This document shows positions 18,539 to 26,695 of a stretch of 64,000 bases of DNA, piece after piece (the first letter of the stretch is position 1; every line of letters begins with the position of its first letter). The position numbers and the translations under genes were made by a program. Source of the DNA: Rubellimicrobium rubrum (GTDB lineage Bacteria > Pseudomonadota > Alphaproteobacteria > Rhodobacterales > Rhodobacteraceae); assembly GCF_006152115.1 (NCBI RefSeq), contig NZ_VDFU01000007.1, forward strand, positions 124,001 to 188,000, written 5' to 3'. The notes beneath the pieces were generated by a model, which was given only the letters and a program-made list of their open reading frames with translations, ran no database searches and was not told the origin of the DNA.

Positions 18539-19987
18539 ATGAGCTACGACGACCACGACGCGACCGGTCTGGCCGAACTCGTGGAAGCGGGCCGTGCAAG
18601 CCCGGACGAACTGCTGGACGAGGCGCTGACCCGCGTGCAATCCCGAAACCCTGCCATCAACGCAGTGGTTCTGGTTCAAGAGGACCGTGCGCGCGAGGCA
18701 ATCCGTAAGGGCCTGCCTCGCGGGCCTTTCCAAGGAGTGCCGTTCCTGCTCAAGGATCTCGGTGCCGAAGCGGTGGGATTTCCAAGCCATTCCGGGTCGC
18801 GGCTGCACGCCGACACCGTATGGCCAGAGGATTCGGCCCTTGTGGCACGGCTCCGGGCTGCGGGGCTCGTCATCTTCGGGCGCACCACCTCGCCCGAAGG
18901 GGGGATCGGGCCTGCCACCGAAGCCGCCGTCTACCGTGGGCCGACCCGCAATCCTTGGAACCTCGATCATACGCCAGGGGGGTCCTCGGGCGGGGCTGGT
19001 GCAGCCGTCGCCGCAGGGATCGTGCCCGCGGCGCACGGGTCGGACGGGGGCGGATCGATCCGGATCCCCGCCTCGAACTGCGGTTTGTTCGGTTTCAAGG
19101 CCACCCGTGCCCGTTTCCCGGATGGGCCTTATGCCGGCGAGGGCTGGGGCGGCATGGCGATCGACGGTTTCCTGACCCGAACCGTTCGCGACTCTGCGGC
19201 GTTGATGGACGCCTGCGAAGGCGCTGATGCTGGCGCGCCCTACGTGGCCCCCCCGCTGGTCAAGGGCTATATGGCAGCCATCGCCCGCCCTCCCGAGCGA
19301 CTCCGGATCGGCGTCTGCGACACGACCTTCACAGGGGACCCTGTGGACAAGGACTGTGCCGAAGCGGTCCATGAAGCGGCGAAGCTTCTCGATGCGCTGG
19401 GTCACGAAATCCGGCCCTATCGCCCCAAAGCGGACCACGACGGCATGATCCGGGCCTGGGTTGACATCGTGGCCTGCGGAACCGCGCTGGGGATCCGGTC
19501 GGCGCTTGCAGGCCGCCCGGCCGAGGACTGGATCGAGCCAGTTTCACGCGGGGCGCTGGCGCATGCGGCCACTTTGTCCGGCGAAGACTATCTCGATGCG
19601 ATAGGTCGCATCCATGCCTATGGCCGCCAGATGGCGGAAGCTTTCGAGCCGATCGACATTCTCCTGTCCCCAGTTATGGCCGAACCGCCTGCTCGGATCG
19701 GTCGCTTCGCCCACCGATCGGACGACTACGTGGACTATCGGCTCGGGCCCCACGGCGTGTGGCCCTACTCGCCGTTCTGCACCGCCTTCAACGCCAGTGG
19801 GCAGCCCGCTGCCTCCCTTCCGCTTCATTGGACGGCCGGTGGCCTTCCGGTCGGCGTTCAACTCGCCGCCCCCTTCGGCAAGGATGAGACGCTGATCGCC
19901 TTGTGCCGCGAGGTCGAGATGGCCCGGCCCTGGTTCCACCGCAGGTCGCCCCCGCTGGACAAGCCGGAGCGCCCCGATGCAGCATGA
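18539..19987 (+). CDS. Amidase (amidase-signature family) of the polyamine locus
   Basis: 482-residue amidase-signature hydrolase, cytoplasmic, no signal peptide. Seen: the catalytic lysine region FLLKDLGAE, the glycine/serine stretch [16 protein letters not shown] and the nucleophile region [13 protein letters not shown] that complete the Ser-Ser-Lys triad, and a C-terminal [16 protein letters not shown]. Overall similarity is to 6-aminohexanoate-cyclic-dimer-hydrolase-like amidases. The last 11 nt overlap the potA start, so it is the first gene of the polyamine importer operon. An amide derivative of a polyamine is therefore a reasonable but unproven substrate. ATG 18539 chosen because the upstream in-frame segment looks non-homologous; its ribosome site is weak. 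Confidence 0.85.
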   Translation: MSYDDHDATGLAELVEAGRASPDELLDEALTRVQSRNPAINAVVLVQEDRAREAIRKGLPRGPFQGVPFLLKDLGAEAVGFPSHSGSRLHADTVWPEDSALVARLRAAGLVIFGRTTSPEGGIGPATEAAVYRGPTRNPWNLDHTPGGSSGGAGAAVAAGIVPAAHGSDGGGSIRIPASNCGLFGFKATRARFPDGPYAGEGWGGMAIDGFLTRTVRDSAALMDACEGADAGAPYVAPPLVKGYMAAIARPPERLRIGVCDTTFTGDPVDKDCAEAVHEAAKLLDALGHEIRPYRPKADHDGMIRAWVDIVACGTALGIRSALAGRPAEDWIEPVSRGALAHAATLSGEDYLDAIGRIHAYGRQMAEAFEPIDILLSPVMAEPPARIGRFAHRSDDYVDYRLGPHGVWPYSPFCTAFNASGQPAASLPLHWTAGGLPVGVQLAAPFGKDETLIALCREVEMARPWFHRRSPPLDKPERPDAA

Positions 19988-21074
19988 CCCCAACAACCAT
20001 GGGGGACAGCACGTGAGCGCAAGGCCGGCGGTTTCCGCAGAAAGGGTCACCAAGCGGTTCGGCCAAGGCACCGCCGACGTGCGCGCCTTGGACGAGGTTT
20101 CGGTCAGCGTCGCCAGAGGCGAGTTCTTCACGTTGCTCGGGCCGTCCGGCTGCGGCAAGACCACCCTCCTGCGCTGCATCGCGGGCTTCGAAACTCCAAG
20201 TGCGGGCCGTATCCATCTGAACGGAAAGGACATCACCGACGAACCTCCGAACCGGAGGCGCGTGAACACGGTGTTCCAGTCCTATGCCCTGTTCCCGCAT
20301 CTCACCGTGGCACAGAATGTGGCGTTCGGGCTGGAGATGATGGGCAAGCCACGCGCGGAGGTCAGCCGGACCGTTGACCGTATGCTGGCGCTCGTCCGGC
20401 TCGACCAACTGGCTGCCCGCCGACCCGAGGCACTGTCTGGTGGACAGCAGCAGCGCGTGGCCTTGGCTCGCGCGCTCGCGCCGCAGCCCGAAGTCCTGCT
20501 TCTCGACGAACCCTTGTCGGCTCTCGACCTCAAACTCCGCAAGGAGATGCAATCCGAGCTGAAACGGCTCCAGCACGAGACGGGGATCACCTTCGTCTTC
20601 GTGACGCACGATCAGGAAGAGGCCCTGACCATGTCGGACCGGATCGGCGTGATGTCGACCGGACGGCTCCTGCAGGTCGGCCCGCCGCGCGAGATCTACA
20701 ACAGGCCGGTGAACCGCTTCGTCGCCGACTTCATCGGTGAGACCAACTTCATCCCCGCTATGGCTCAGGGTGGCCAGGTCCGCCTCGCCTCGGGCGAGGT
20801 GGTGGGCGAAAGCGCGCAGGCCGGCCCCGTCACCGTGGCGATTCGGCCCGAGCAGATCCGCCTATCCGAGCCCGGCGAAGTCGGAGGCATCCCGGCGACC
20901 GTAGAGGGCGCGACCTACTTGGGGACAGACAGCCACATCCATCTGCGCCTCAAGGACGGGTCGCCCGTGGTGGCGCGGGTGCCCTCCCTGCCCTCGGCTG
21001 AACCCGGCCCAGCGCCGGGCAGCTCGGTCGGGTTGCGCGTGGCACCCGGGGCAGTTCAGGTGCTGGAGGACTGA
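19977..21074 (+). CDS. potA: Polyamine ABC importer, ATPase
   Basis: 365-residue ATPase of the spermidine/putrescine (POPT) class. Walker [12 protein letters not shown] (~52-62), signature LSGGQQQR (~151), Walker [15 protein letters not shown]-loop VTHDQEEA, and a C-terminal TOBE domain. The start ATG lies inside the end of the amidase gene. A GTG at 20013 with a GGGGGA site is an alternative start, which would give 353 residues. Followed after three bases by the first permease gene. Confidence 0.92.
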   Translation: MQHDPNNHGGQHVSARPAVSAERVTKRFGQGTADVRALDEVSVSVARGEFFTLLGPSGCGKTTLLRCIAGFETPSAGRIHLNGKDITDEPPNRRRVNTVFQSYALFPHLTVAQNVAFGLEMMGKPRAEVSRTVDRMLALVRLDQLAARRPEALSGGQQQRVALARALAPQPEVLLLDEPLSALDLKLRKEMQSELKRLQHETGITFVFVTHDQEEALTMSDRIGVMSTGRLLQVGPPREIYNRPVNRFVADFIGETNFIPAMAQGGQVRLASGEVVGESAQAGPVTVAIRPEQIRLSEPGEVGGIPATVEGATYLGTDSHIHLRLKDGSPVVARVPSLPSAEPGPAPGSSVGLRVAPGAVQVLED

Positions 21075-21077
21075 GGC

Positions 21078-21992
21078 ATGACGTCAGGAGCCGCCGAAGC
21101 GGCTGGCCTGCGGCGCCGGACCCGAGCCGGATGGCTCCTGTCCACGCCCGCGCTGGTTCTTCTGGCCGCGGGTGCGGCCGGCCCCCTGCTCGTGGTGCTG
21201 GTCTTTTCGTTCCTGAGCCAAGGCGAGTATGGAGGCGTGTCCCTCCCCTTCTCTGGCGAGGCTTGGTTTCGCATCTTCCTGCAACGCGACATCTTCGACG
21301 GAACGGTCAGCGCCGCCGACGCTCACCTGGCGATCTTTTGGCGCTCGGTCTGGATCTCCCTGGCGACCACCCTCATCACCTTCGCGATGGGGCTGCCGAC
21401 GGCATGGTTCATCGCGACGCGACCGCCCGGGCAGCGGAGCCTTTGGCTCTTCCTCATCACCATCCCGTTCTGGACCAATCTCCTGATCCGGACCTTTGCG
21501 ATCATGGAGGTGATCCGGAACGAGGGGCTACTGAACACGGCGCTCCTCAGCCTCGGCGTCATCGATCAGCCGATCCAGATCCTGTTCACCGATTGGGCCA
21601 CCCTCATCGGCACCACCTACGTCTACCTGCCGCTCATGGTGCTACCGCTTTACGCCGCCATCGATCGCTTCGACATGCGCCTGCTCGAAGCCGGCTACGA
21701 CCTTTATGCCAGCCGCTGGAGCGTGCTGAGACGCGTGATCCTGCCGCTCGTGCGGCCAGGCATCGTGGCGGGCTGCATCCTGGTCTTCATCCCGTCGCTC
21801 GGCGCCTATGTGACGCCCCGGATCTTGGGCGGAGGGAAGAACATGATGATCGGCAACTTCATCGAGTTGCAGTTCGGCCAAGCCCGCAATTGGCCGCTTG
21901 GCGCTGCCCTGTCGATGGCCTTGATGGTGGTCGTGATGGCCGCCCTGCTGGTCTATGTGCGCGTGTCGGCGCGGGAGGGACGGGATGACTGA
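21078..21992 (+). CDS. potB: Polyamine ABC importer, permease 1
   Basis: 304-residue PotB-type permease with six predicted helices. The first, after a basic tail, is WLLSTPALVLLAAGAAGPLLVVLVFSF by position 20-46. The EAA-type loop reads LLEAGYDLYASRWSVLRRVI. The conserved segment FWTNLLIRTFA is characteristic of PotB/PotH proteins. Its end overlaps the start of permease 2 by eight bases. Confidence 0.92.
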   Translation: MTSGAAEAAGLRRRTRAGWLLSTPALVLLAAGAAGPLLVVLVFSFLSQGEYGGVSLPFSGEAWFRIFLQRDIFDGTVSAADAHLAIFWRSVWISLATTLITFAMGLPTAWFIATRPPGQRSLWLFLITIPFWTNLLIRTFAIMEVIRNEGLLNTALLSLGVIDQPIQILFTDWATLIGTTYVYLPLMVLPLYAAIDRFDMRLLEAGYDLYASRWSVLRRVILPLVRPGIVAGCILVFIPSLGAYVTPRILGGGKNMMIGNFIELQFGQARNWPLGAALSMALMVVVMAALLVYVRVSAREGRDD

Positions 21993-22854
21993 GATTCGCG
22001 TTGCCGCTGCACCGGATGCTCCACCCCTTGCAGCCACCCGTACGGCGCCCCCGTTTTCGGTCACCCGAATGCCGGGGTTCGGGCTGGTGGCCGTGGCGTC
22101 GTTCGCCGTCCTTTACCTGCCTATCATCACTCTTGTGATTTTCTCCTTCAACGCCTCCACTTCGATGTCATCCTGGGGCGGCTTGTCGCTCGACTGGTAT
22201 CGGGCAGCTTGGCGAAACGAGGTGGTGCAAGAGGCGACGGTCCGGTCGCTGATCCTGGCCACTTCGGCTGCGGTCATCTCGACGACCGTGGCGACCCTGG
22301 CGGCCCTTGGCACGACGCGTCAGGGCCGCTTCCCGGGCCGGACCGCTATCTATGCCATGGTCAACCAGCCCCTGATGGTGCCCGAGATCGTCACGGCGGT
22401 GTCGCTGCTGATCGTGTTCGGCTTCGTTCGTAGCCTGACCGGCTATCAAGGGCTCGGTTATCTGATCCTGGCTCATTCGGCGTTCTGCGTGCCCTTCGCC
22501 TATCTTCCGATCCGGGCCCGGCTGGAGGGCATGGACCGGACATTGGAGCTTGCGGCCGCCGACCTTTACGCCTCGCCAGTCCAGGCGTTCCGCCGGATCA
22601 CTCTGCCGCTTCTGGCGCCGGGCATCATGGCGGGCGCGATGCTGGCCTTCGTGGTGTCTCTCGATGACGTAGTCATCACGGAGTTCGTCAAATCGGCCGG
22701 CCAGGACACATTGGCCACCTACATGCTGGGCCAGTTTCGCCGAACCCTTACGCCCGAAGTCAACGCGATCTCGACGGCACTCCTGGGGTTTACGCTGGTG
22801 CTGCTGACTGGCTTCTTCCTCATCACGCGAAAGCGGGCCCGAGACCCGCGATAA
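21985..22854 (+). CDS. potC: Polyamine ABC importer, permease 2
   Basis: 289-residue PotC/PotI-type permease, six helices. Family marks: LYLPIITLVIFSFNAS in helix 1, SLDWYRAAW in the first periplasmic loop, EAA loop LELAAADLYASPVQAFRRITL, and SLDDVVITEFVKS before the fifth helix. ATG 21985 has a GGGAGGGAC site; a longer start would read deep into potB. Confidence 0.92.
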   Translation: MTEIRVAAAPDAPPLAATRTAPPFSVTRMPGFGLVAVASFAVLYLPIITLVIFSFNASTSMSSWGGLSLDWYRAAWRNEVVQEATVRSLILATSAAVISTTVATLAALGTTRQGRFPGRTAIYAMVNQPLMVPEIVTAVSLLIVFGFVRSLTGYQGLGYLILAHSAFCVPFAYLPIRARLEGMDRTLELAAADLYASPVQAFRRITLPLLAPGIMAGAMLAFVVSLDDVVITEFVKSAGQDTLATYMLGQFRRTLTPEVNAISTALLGFTLVLLTGFFLITRKRARDPR

Positions 22855-22868
22855 CTCAGGGAGTCCTC

Positions 22869-23894
22869 ATGAAGACGCTTTACCTCAGCGCGGCGCTCGG
22901 CCTGCTCACCACCGCTGCGGCGGCGCAGGACCGGCAGCTCCAGCTCTACAACTGGGGCGACTACACCTCGCCCGAGATGATCGAGAAGTTCGAAGGCGAG
23001 ACCGGCATCGACGTCACGATCACCGATTACGACAGCAACGACACGGCTTTGGCCAAGGTGCAGGCAGGCGGACACGGCTTCGACCTCGTGGTTCCGTCGG
23101 CCAACTATGTGCAGATCTGGGTCGAGCAGGGCCTCCTGCAAGAACTGGATCATGCGCGCCTGACCAACATCGGCAACATCGCCCCCGAATGGGTCGATGT
23201 CGCTTGGGATCCCGGCCGCCGTTACACCATTCCATGGCAGTGGGGCTCTACCGGCGTGTCGGTCAACACCTCGGTCTATTCAGGCGACATCAACACGTCG
23301 AACATCTTCCTCGACCCGCCGCCCGAGTTGCACGGCAAAATCAACGTCGTGCCCGAGATGAACGACATCATCTCCCTAACCATCATGAATGTCGGGGGCG
23401 AGCCCTGCACCGAGGACTTGGAGGTCCTGCGCCAGGTCCGCGACAAGCTCATGAACGCCAAGCAGTACTGGCTGTCCATGGACTACGATTCAGAGGCCAA
23501 GCTGTCGGCCAACGACATCATGGCGGCAGCCACTTGGAACGGGCCGTCGATGCGCGCCAGGCTCAACAACCCGCCGGTGCAGTTCGGCTATCCCAAGGAA
23601 GGCTATCCGCTCTGGATGGACTCGGTGGCGCTGCTTGCGGACGCGCAGAACGTGGACGAAGCCTATGAATTCCTCGACTTCATTATGGCCCCCGAGAACG
23701 CGGCCATGATCTCCAACTATGCGCGCTATGGCAACGGCATCGCTGGGTCCGAAGAGTTCATGGATGCGGAGATGCGCACCGCACCCGAGATCGCCATCCC
23801 GGAGGAGCACCGCGCCGCCGGCGTGTTCCTGCCAAGCTGCCCGGCCTCGGCGGTCAACATCTACTCGCAGATCTGGACCGAGCTTCAGAGCTAA
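22869..23894 (+). CDS. potD: Polyamine ABC importer, periplasmic binding protein
   Basis: 341-residue PotD/PotF-type binding protein. A short signal peptide ends at AAAA-QD (~residue 20). The mature N-terminus LQLYNWGDYTSPEMIEKFE is the hallmark of polyamine-binding proteins, and IPWQWGSTGVSVNTSVY follows near residue 118. Which polyamine it binds (putrescine, spermidine or an acylated form) cannot be told without aligning pocket residues. Last gene of the plus-strand operon, closed by a hairpin terminator. Confidence 0.92.
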   Translation: MKTLYLSAALGLLTTAAAAQDRQLQLYNWGDYTSPEMIEKFEGETGIDVTITDYDSNDTALAKVQAGGHGFDLVVPSANYVQIWVEQGLLQELDHARLTNIGNIAPEWVDVAWDPGRRYTIPWQWGSTGVSVNTSVYSGDINTSNIFLDPPPELHGKINVVPEMNDIISLTIMNVGGEPCTEDLEVLRQVRDKLMNAKQYWLSMDYDSEAKLSANDIMAAATWNGPSMRARLNNPPVQFGYPKEGYPLWMDSVALLADAQNVDEAYEFLDFIMAPENAAMISNYARYGNGIAGSEEFMDAEMRTAPEIAIPEEHRAAGVFLPSCPASAVNIYSQIWTELQS

Positions 23895-23904
23895 CCCAGC
23901 AGGC

Positions 23905-23923
23905 GGGCACCTAGACGGTGCCC
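23905..23923. terminator. Hairpin between convergent potD and aguB
   Basis: Seven-bp perfect stem GGGCACC/GGTGCCC with a five-base loop, 11 nt after the potD stop and seven nt before the aguB stop. Only AATTCCT follows on the plus strand, so it is a weak T-run but well placed for bidirectional termination. Confidence 0.6.
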
Positions 23924-23929
23924 AATTCC

Positions 23930-24787
23930 TCAGAGTGCGTTCAGGCGGCCATAAAGAGCCGGCCGCCTGTCGCGGAACAAGCCCCATTCCCGGCGTAGCG
24001 CGGCGCATCGATCAAGATCGATGGTGGCGAGTACGATCTCCTCGTGCTCGCGCGAACCTTTGGCCAGAGTCTCGCCCGTCGCGCCGGCGACGAAGGATGA
24101 TCCGTAGAAGGCCACCTTGCGCCCGCCCTGGACCTCCGCGCCGATGCGGTTGGAGGCGACCAGCGGCATGAGGTTGGCGGCCGCATGACCGCGCATCACC
24201 GTTTCCCAATGGGGCTGGCTGTCATAACCCGGAGCTTCGGGCTCGCTGCCGATGGCGCTGGGGTAGAGCAGGACCTCGGCCCCCATGAGCGCCATGGCCC
24301 GTGCCGCCTCGGGAAACCACTGGTCCCAGCAGATGCCAATACCGATCCGTCCGACGACCGTGTCCCAGACCTGGAACCCCGTGTCGCCGGGCGAGAAGAA
24401 GAACTTCTCCTCATATCCCGGGTTCTGCGGGATGTGGCTCTTGCGGTAGACGCCCAGCACACGGCCGTCAGCGTCCACCACCGCCACGGAGTTGAAGTGG
24501 GCCTGCCCCGCGCGTTCGAAGAACGGCACTGGCAGCACGATCCCCAGTTCTCTCGCGAGATCGGCAAAGCGTGCGATCAGCGGGTGGCTGTCGACAGGCT
24601 GGGCCAGCGCCAGGAACCGAGGGTCCTGGGTGATGCAGAAGTACCGCGACTCGAACAGTTCCTGCAGCAGGACGAGCCGCGCACCCCGCGCCGCGGCCTC
24701 CCGAACCATCGCCTCGGCCTTGTCCGCGTTGTCGGCCAGGGTCTCGGAGGCTGCAAACTGGAGGGCAGCGACCGTAACCTCACGCAT
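23930..24787 (-). CDS. aguB: N-carbamoylputrescine amidase
   Basis: 285-residue nitrilase-superfamily enzyme that hydrolyses N-carbamoylputrescine to putrescine, CO2 and ammonia. The catalytic triad is visible: Glu43 in LLQELFESRYF, Lys116 in YRKSHIP, Cys153 in GICWDQWFPE. The RYFCITQDP and NPGYEEKFFFSPGDTGF segments are typical of AguB. The start ATG 24787 overlaps the stop of the upstream deacetylase gene (ATGCGTGA), so the two are translationally coupled. No agmatine deiminase (AguA) lies in the window, so this enzyme may serve carbamoyl- or amide-polyamines brought in by the adjacent importer. Confidence 0.92.
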   Translation of the reverse strand: MREVTVAALQFAASETLADNADKAEAMVREAAARGARLVLLQELFESRYFCITQDPRFLALAQPVDSHPLIARFADLARELGIVLPVPFFERAGQAHFNSVAVVDADGRVLGVYRKSHIPQNPGYEEKFFFSPGDTGFQVWDTVVGRIGIGICWDQWFPEAARAMALMGAEVLLYPSAIGSEPEAPGYDSQPHWETVMRGHAAANLMPLVASNRIGAEVQGGRKVAFYGSSFVAGATGETLAKGSREHEEIVLATIDLDRCAALRREWGLFRDRRPALYGRLNAL

Positions 24788-25811
24788 CCTCGAAGCCTTC
24801 CAGAACATTCACCGTGTTGAGGCCTACTTGTTCAATGGCATAGCCGCCCTCCATGCAGAACACGGTCGGCAGGCCCATGCGGCCGATTCGCCGGCCGCAA
24901 TCCAGGAAATCGGGGCTGTCCAGCTTGAAGAAGCTGATCGGATCGTCCTTGTAGGCATCCACGCCCAGCGACACGACCAACGCCTCCGCGCCCCAGTTCG
25001 TGATGCGGCGGACCACACCATCCAGCGCCTCGGCCCACGGCCCATAAGCCGTGCCGGGTCCGAATGGGACGTTGATGTTGGCCCCCTCGCCTTCGCCCTC
25101 GCCCATCTCATCGGCAAAGCCCGCGAAGTAAGGATAAGCGTCCAGCGGGTCGCCATGGATCGACGCGAACAGCACGTCACCCCGGCGATAGAAGATGTCC
25201 TGCGTCCCGTTCCCATGATGGAAGTCCACATCGAGGATCGCCACCCGCCCGGCGCCCTGATCGCGGAACATCTGGGCCACGACCGCAGCGTTGTTCAGGA
25301 AGCAGTAGCCGCCGTACTGGTCCGATGTCGCGTGGTGCCCGGGCGGGCGGCACAGGGCGAATGCCGCTCGCGCCCCGTTCGCTACTTCGCGCTGCGCCGC
25401 CTGAGCCGAAGCCATGGAAGATTGGGCGGCCCGCCAAGTGCCTCCCGTGATGGCGGTCTCGCTGGCGTGGCAGTAGTATTCGACCTTGCCGTCGATGTTG
25501 CGGGGGATGCGGTCATGCCGCTGCCGCCGTGTCGGCATCCCGGCCGCGATCACCTCCCCGCCCTGCCCGGCCGCCTTCCATTCGTCGTAGGCGGTTTCCA
25601 GGAACGCAAGGAACCCAGGATCGAGCAGCGTGCGAACAGGCCCCATGTCGATCGGACCAGGCGCAACGATCTCTCCGAACTTGCGCTCCTTGAGCCGGGC
25701 TAGCACGTACTCGATCCGGGAGGGGCGCTCGTAGGGGGTGACGAACTCGCCCCCCGACAACTCGGCCTGCGGAAAGTGCAGGCGGTGATCCTCGCTGAAA
25801 AACGTCTTCAT
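24780..25811 (-). CDS. Acetylpolyamine deacetylase (class II HDAC-like)
   Basis: 343-residue zinc amidohydrolase of the histone-deacetylase family. Length, N-terminus and motif spacing are those of bacterial acetylpolyamine aminohydrolases. Seen: the His159-His160 charge-relay pair in RPPGHHAT, zinc ligands Asp196 and His198 in LDVDFHHGNGT, Asp285 in LGVDAYKDDP, and the transition-state tyrosine Tyr324 in EGGYA. It would remove acetyl groups from N-acetylputrescine, -cadaverine or -spermidine. Good GGAGAG ribosome site. First gene of a two-gene unit with aguB, converging on the importer operon; together they look like import and deblocking of modified polyamines. Confidence 0.92.
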   Translation of the reverse strand: MKTFFSEDHRLHFPQAELSGGEFVTPYERPSRIEYVLARLKERKFGEIVAPGPIDMGPVRTLLDPGFLAFLETAYDEWKAAGQGGEVIAAGMPTRRQRHDRIPRNIDGKVEYYCHASETAITGGTWRAAQSSMASAQAAQREVANGARAAFALCRPPGHHATSDQYGGYCFLNNAAVVAQMFRDQGAGRVAILDVDFHHGNGTQDIFYRRGDVLFASIHGDPLDAYPYFAGFADEMGEGEGEGANINVPFGPGTAYGPWAEALDGVVRRITNWGAEALVVSLGVDAYKDDPISFFKLDSPDFLDCGRRIGRMGLPTVFCMEGGYAIEQVGLNTVNVLEGFEDA

Positions 25812-25860
25812 TCGACTCTCCGGGCCTTATGCAGAGTAGAGCCTGCCCGACCGGGTCCGA

Positions 25861-25894
25861 AAGAAAAAGGCCCGCGACTGACCGGCGCGAGCCT
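25861..25894 (-). terminator. Rho-independent terminator of ndk
   Basis: On the minus strand the stem AGGCTCGCG / CGCGGGCCT (eight of nine pairs) encloses a nine-base loop and is followed by TTTTCTTTC. It lies 22 nt after the ndk stop codon. Confidence 0.8.
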
Positions 25895-25915
25895 CTCGAT
25901 CTCTTACTGGCTGGA

Positions 25916-26338
25916 TCAGCCGACCAGTTCGGTGCCAGCGAAGAAGAACGCGATCTCTTGCGCGGCGGTCTCGGGGGCGTCCGAGCCGTGGACCGAGTTC
26001 TCGCCGACCGACTCCGCGAACTCGGCGCGGATGGTGCCCGGCGCGGCGTCCTTCGGATTCGTTGCGCCCATCACTTCACGGTTCTTGAGCACTGCGCCTT
26101 CGCCTTCGAGCACCTGGACCACAACCGGGCCGGACGCCATGAACTCGGTCAGCTCACCAAAGAACGGACGGGCCGAGTGGACGGCGTAGAACTGCTGGGC
26201 CTGCTCGATGCTGAGCTTCATGCGCTTCTGGGCAACGATGCGAAGACCCGCATCCTCGAACTTCGCGTTGATCTTGCCCGTGAGGTTGCGGCGGGTCGCG
26301 TCGGGCTTGATGATCGAAAGGGTGCGCTCGATGGCCAT
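25916..26338 (-). CDS. ndk: Nucleoside diphosphate kinase
   Basis: 140-residue kinase that balances NTP pools through a phosphohistidine. Seen: [13 protein letters not shown] at the N-terminus, [14 protein letters not shown] near residue 91-104, and the active histidine His117 in [16 protein letters not shown] 26338 has an AAGGACGAG site and gives the standard length; 13 extra upstream residues are not conserved in the family. Single-gene unit with its own terminator. Confidence 0.97.
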   Translation of the reverse strand: MAIERTLSIIKPDATRRNLTGKINAKFEDAGLRIVAQKRMKLSIEQAQQFYAVHSARPFFGELTEFMASGPVVVQVLEGEGAVLKNREVMGATNPKDAAPGTIRAEFAESVGENSVHGSDAPETAAQEIAFFFAGTELVG

Positions 26339-26695
26339 GATCTCGTCCTTGCAGGCCCGGGCCCCTTGCCCAGGCATTCCGGCGCGCGCCTAGCACGGGC
26401 TGCCCGGCCTGAAAAGAGTGGCAGCCTTGGCCGGGATTGTGCTCAGGCAGCCGCGATCCCGCGACGGGCTCGACCCTTGACCCGCGCCGGTTCGCCGGCG
26501 AGCAGCCAGCGAGGTGCGCCTAAGGGCGGGATGTACTGCGCTTCACACGCTTCTCGGGGAGGTCCAACCCGCCGCAACCCTGTGCATGCCCGAAGGGAAT
26601 GGCCGAAGGCGAAGCGAGTTCCCGAGCGCTCTGGTTGACGCACTGTCTCTGTTGCGGCAGGAAACCGCGTCCACGCCACCCCGGAAGGTTCCGCG
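26339..26695. other. Intergenic gap between ndk and the ABC-F gene
   Basis: About 357 bp carrying the divergent upstream regions of both genes. A TTGACG at 26635-26640 could be a -35 box for the ABC-F gene but has no good -10 partner. A small GCCGG-TTC-GCCGGC-type hairpin lies near 26488-26502. No tRNA cloverleaf or small gene was recognised. Confidence 0.5.

Noticed and set aside
26339-26695. tRNA gene in the ndk-ABC-F gap
   Set aside because: No cloverleaf with the conserved T-arm sequence could be folded on either strand.
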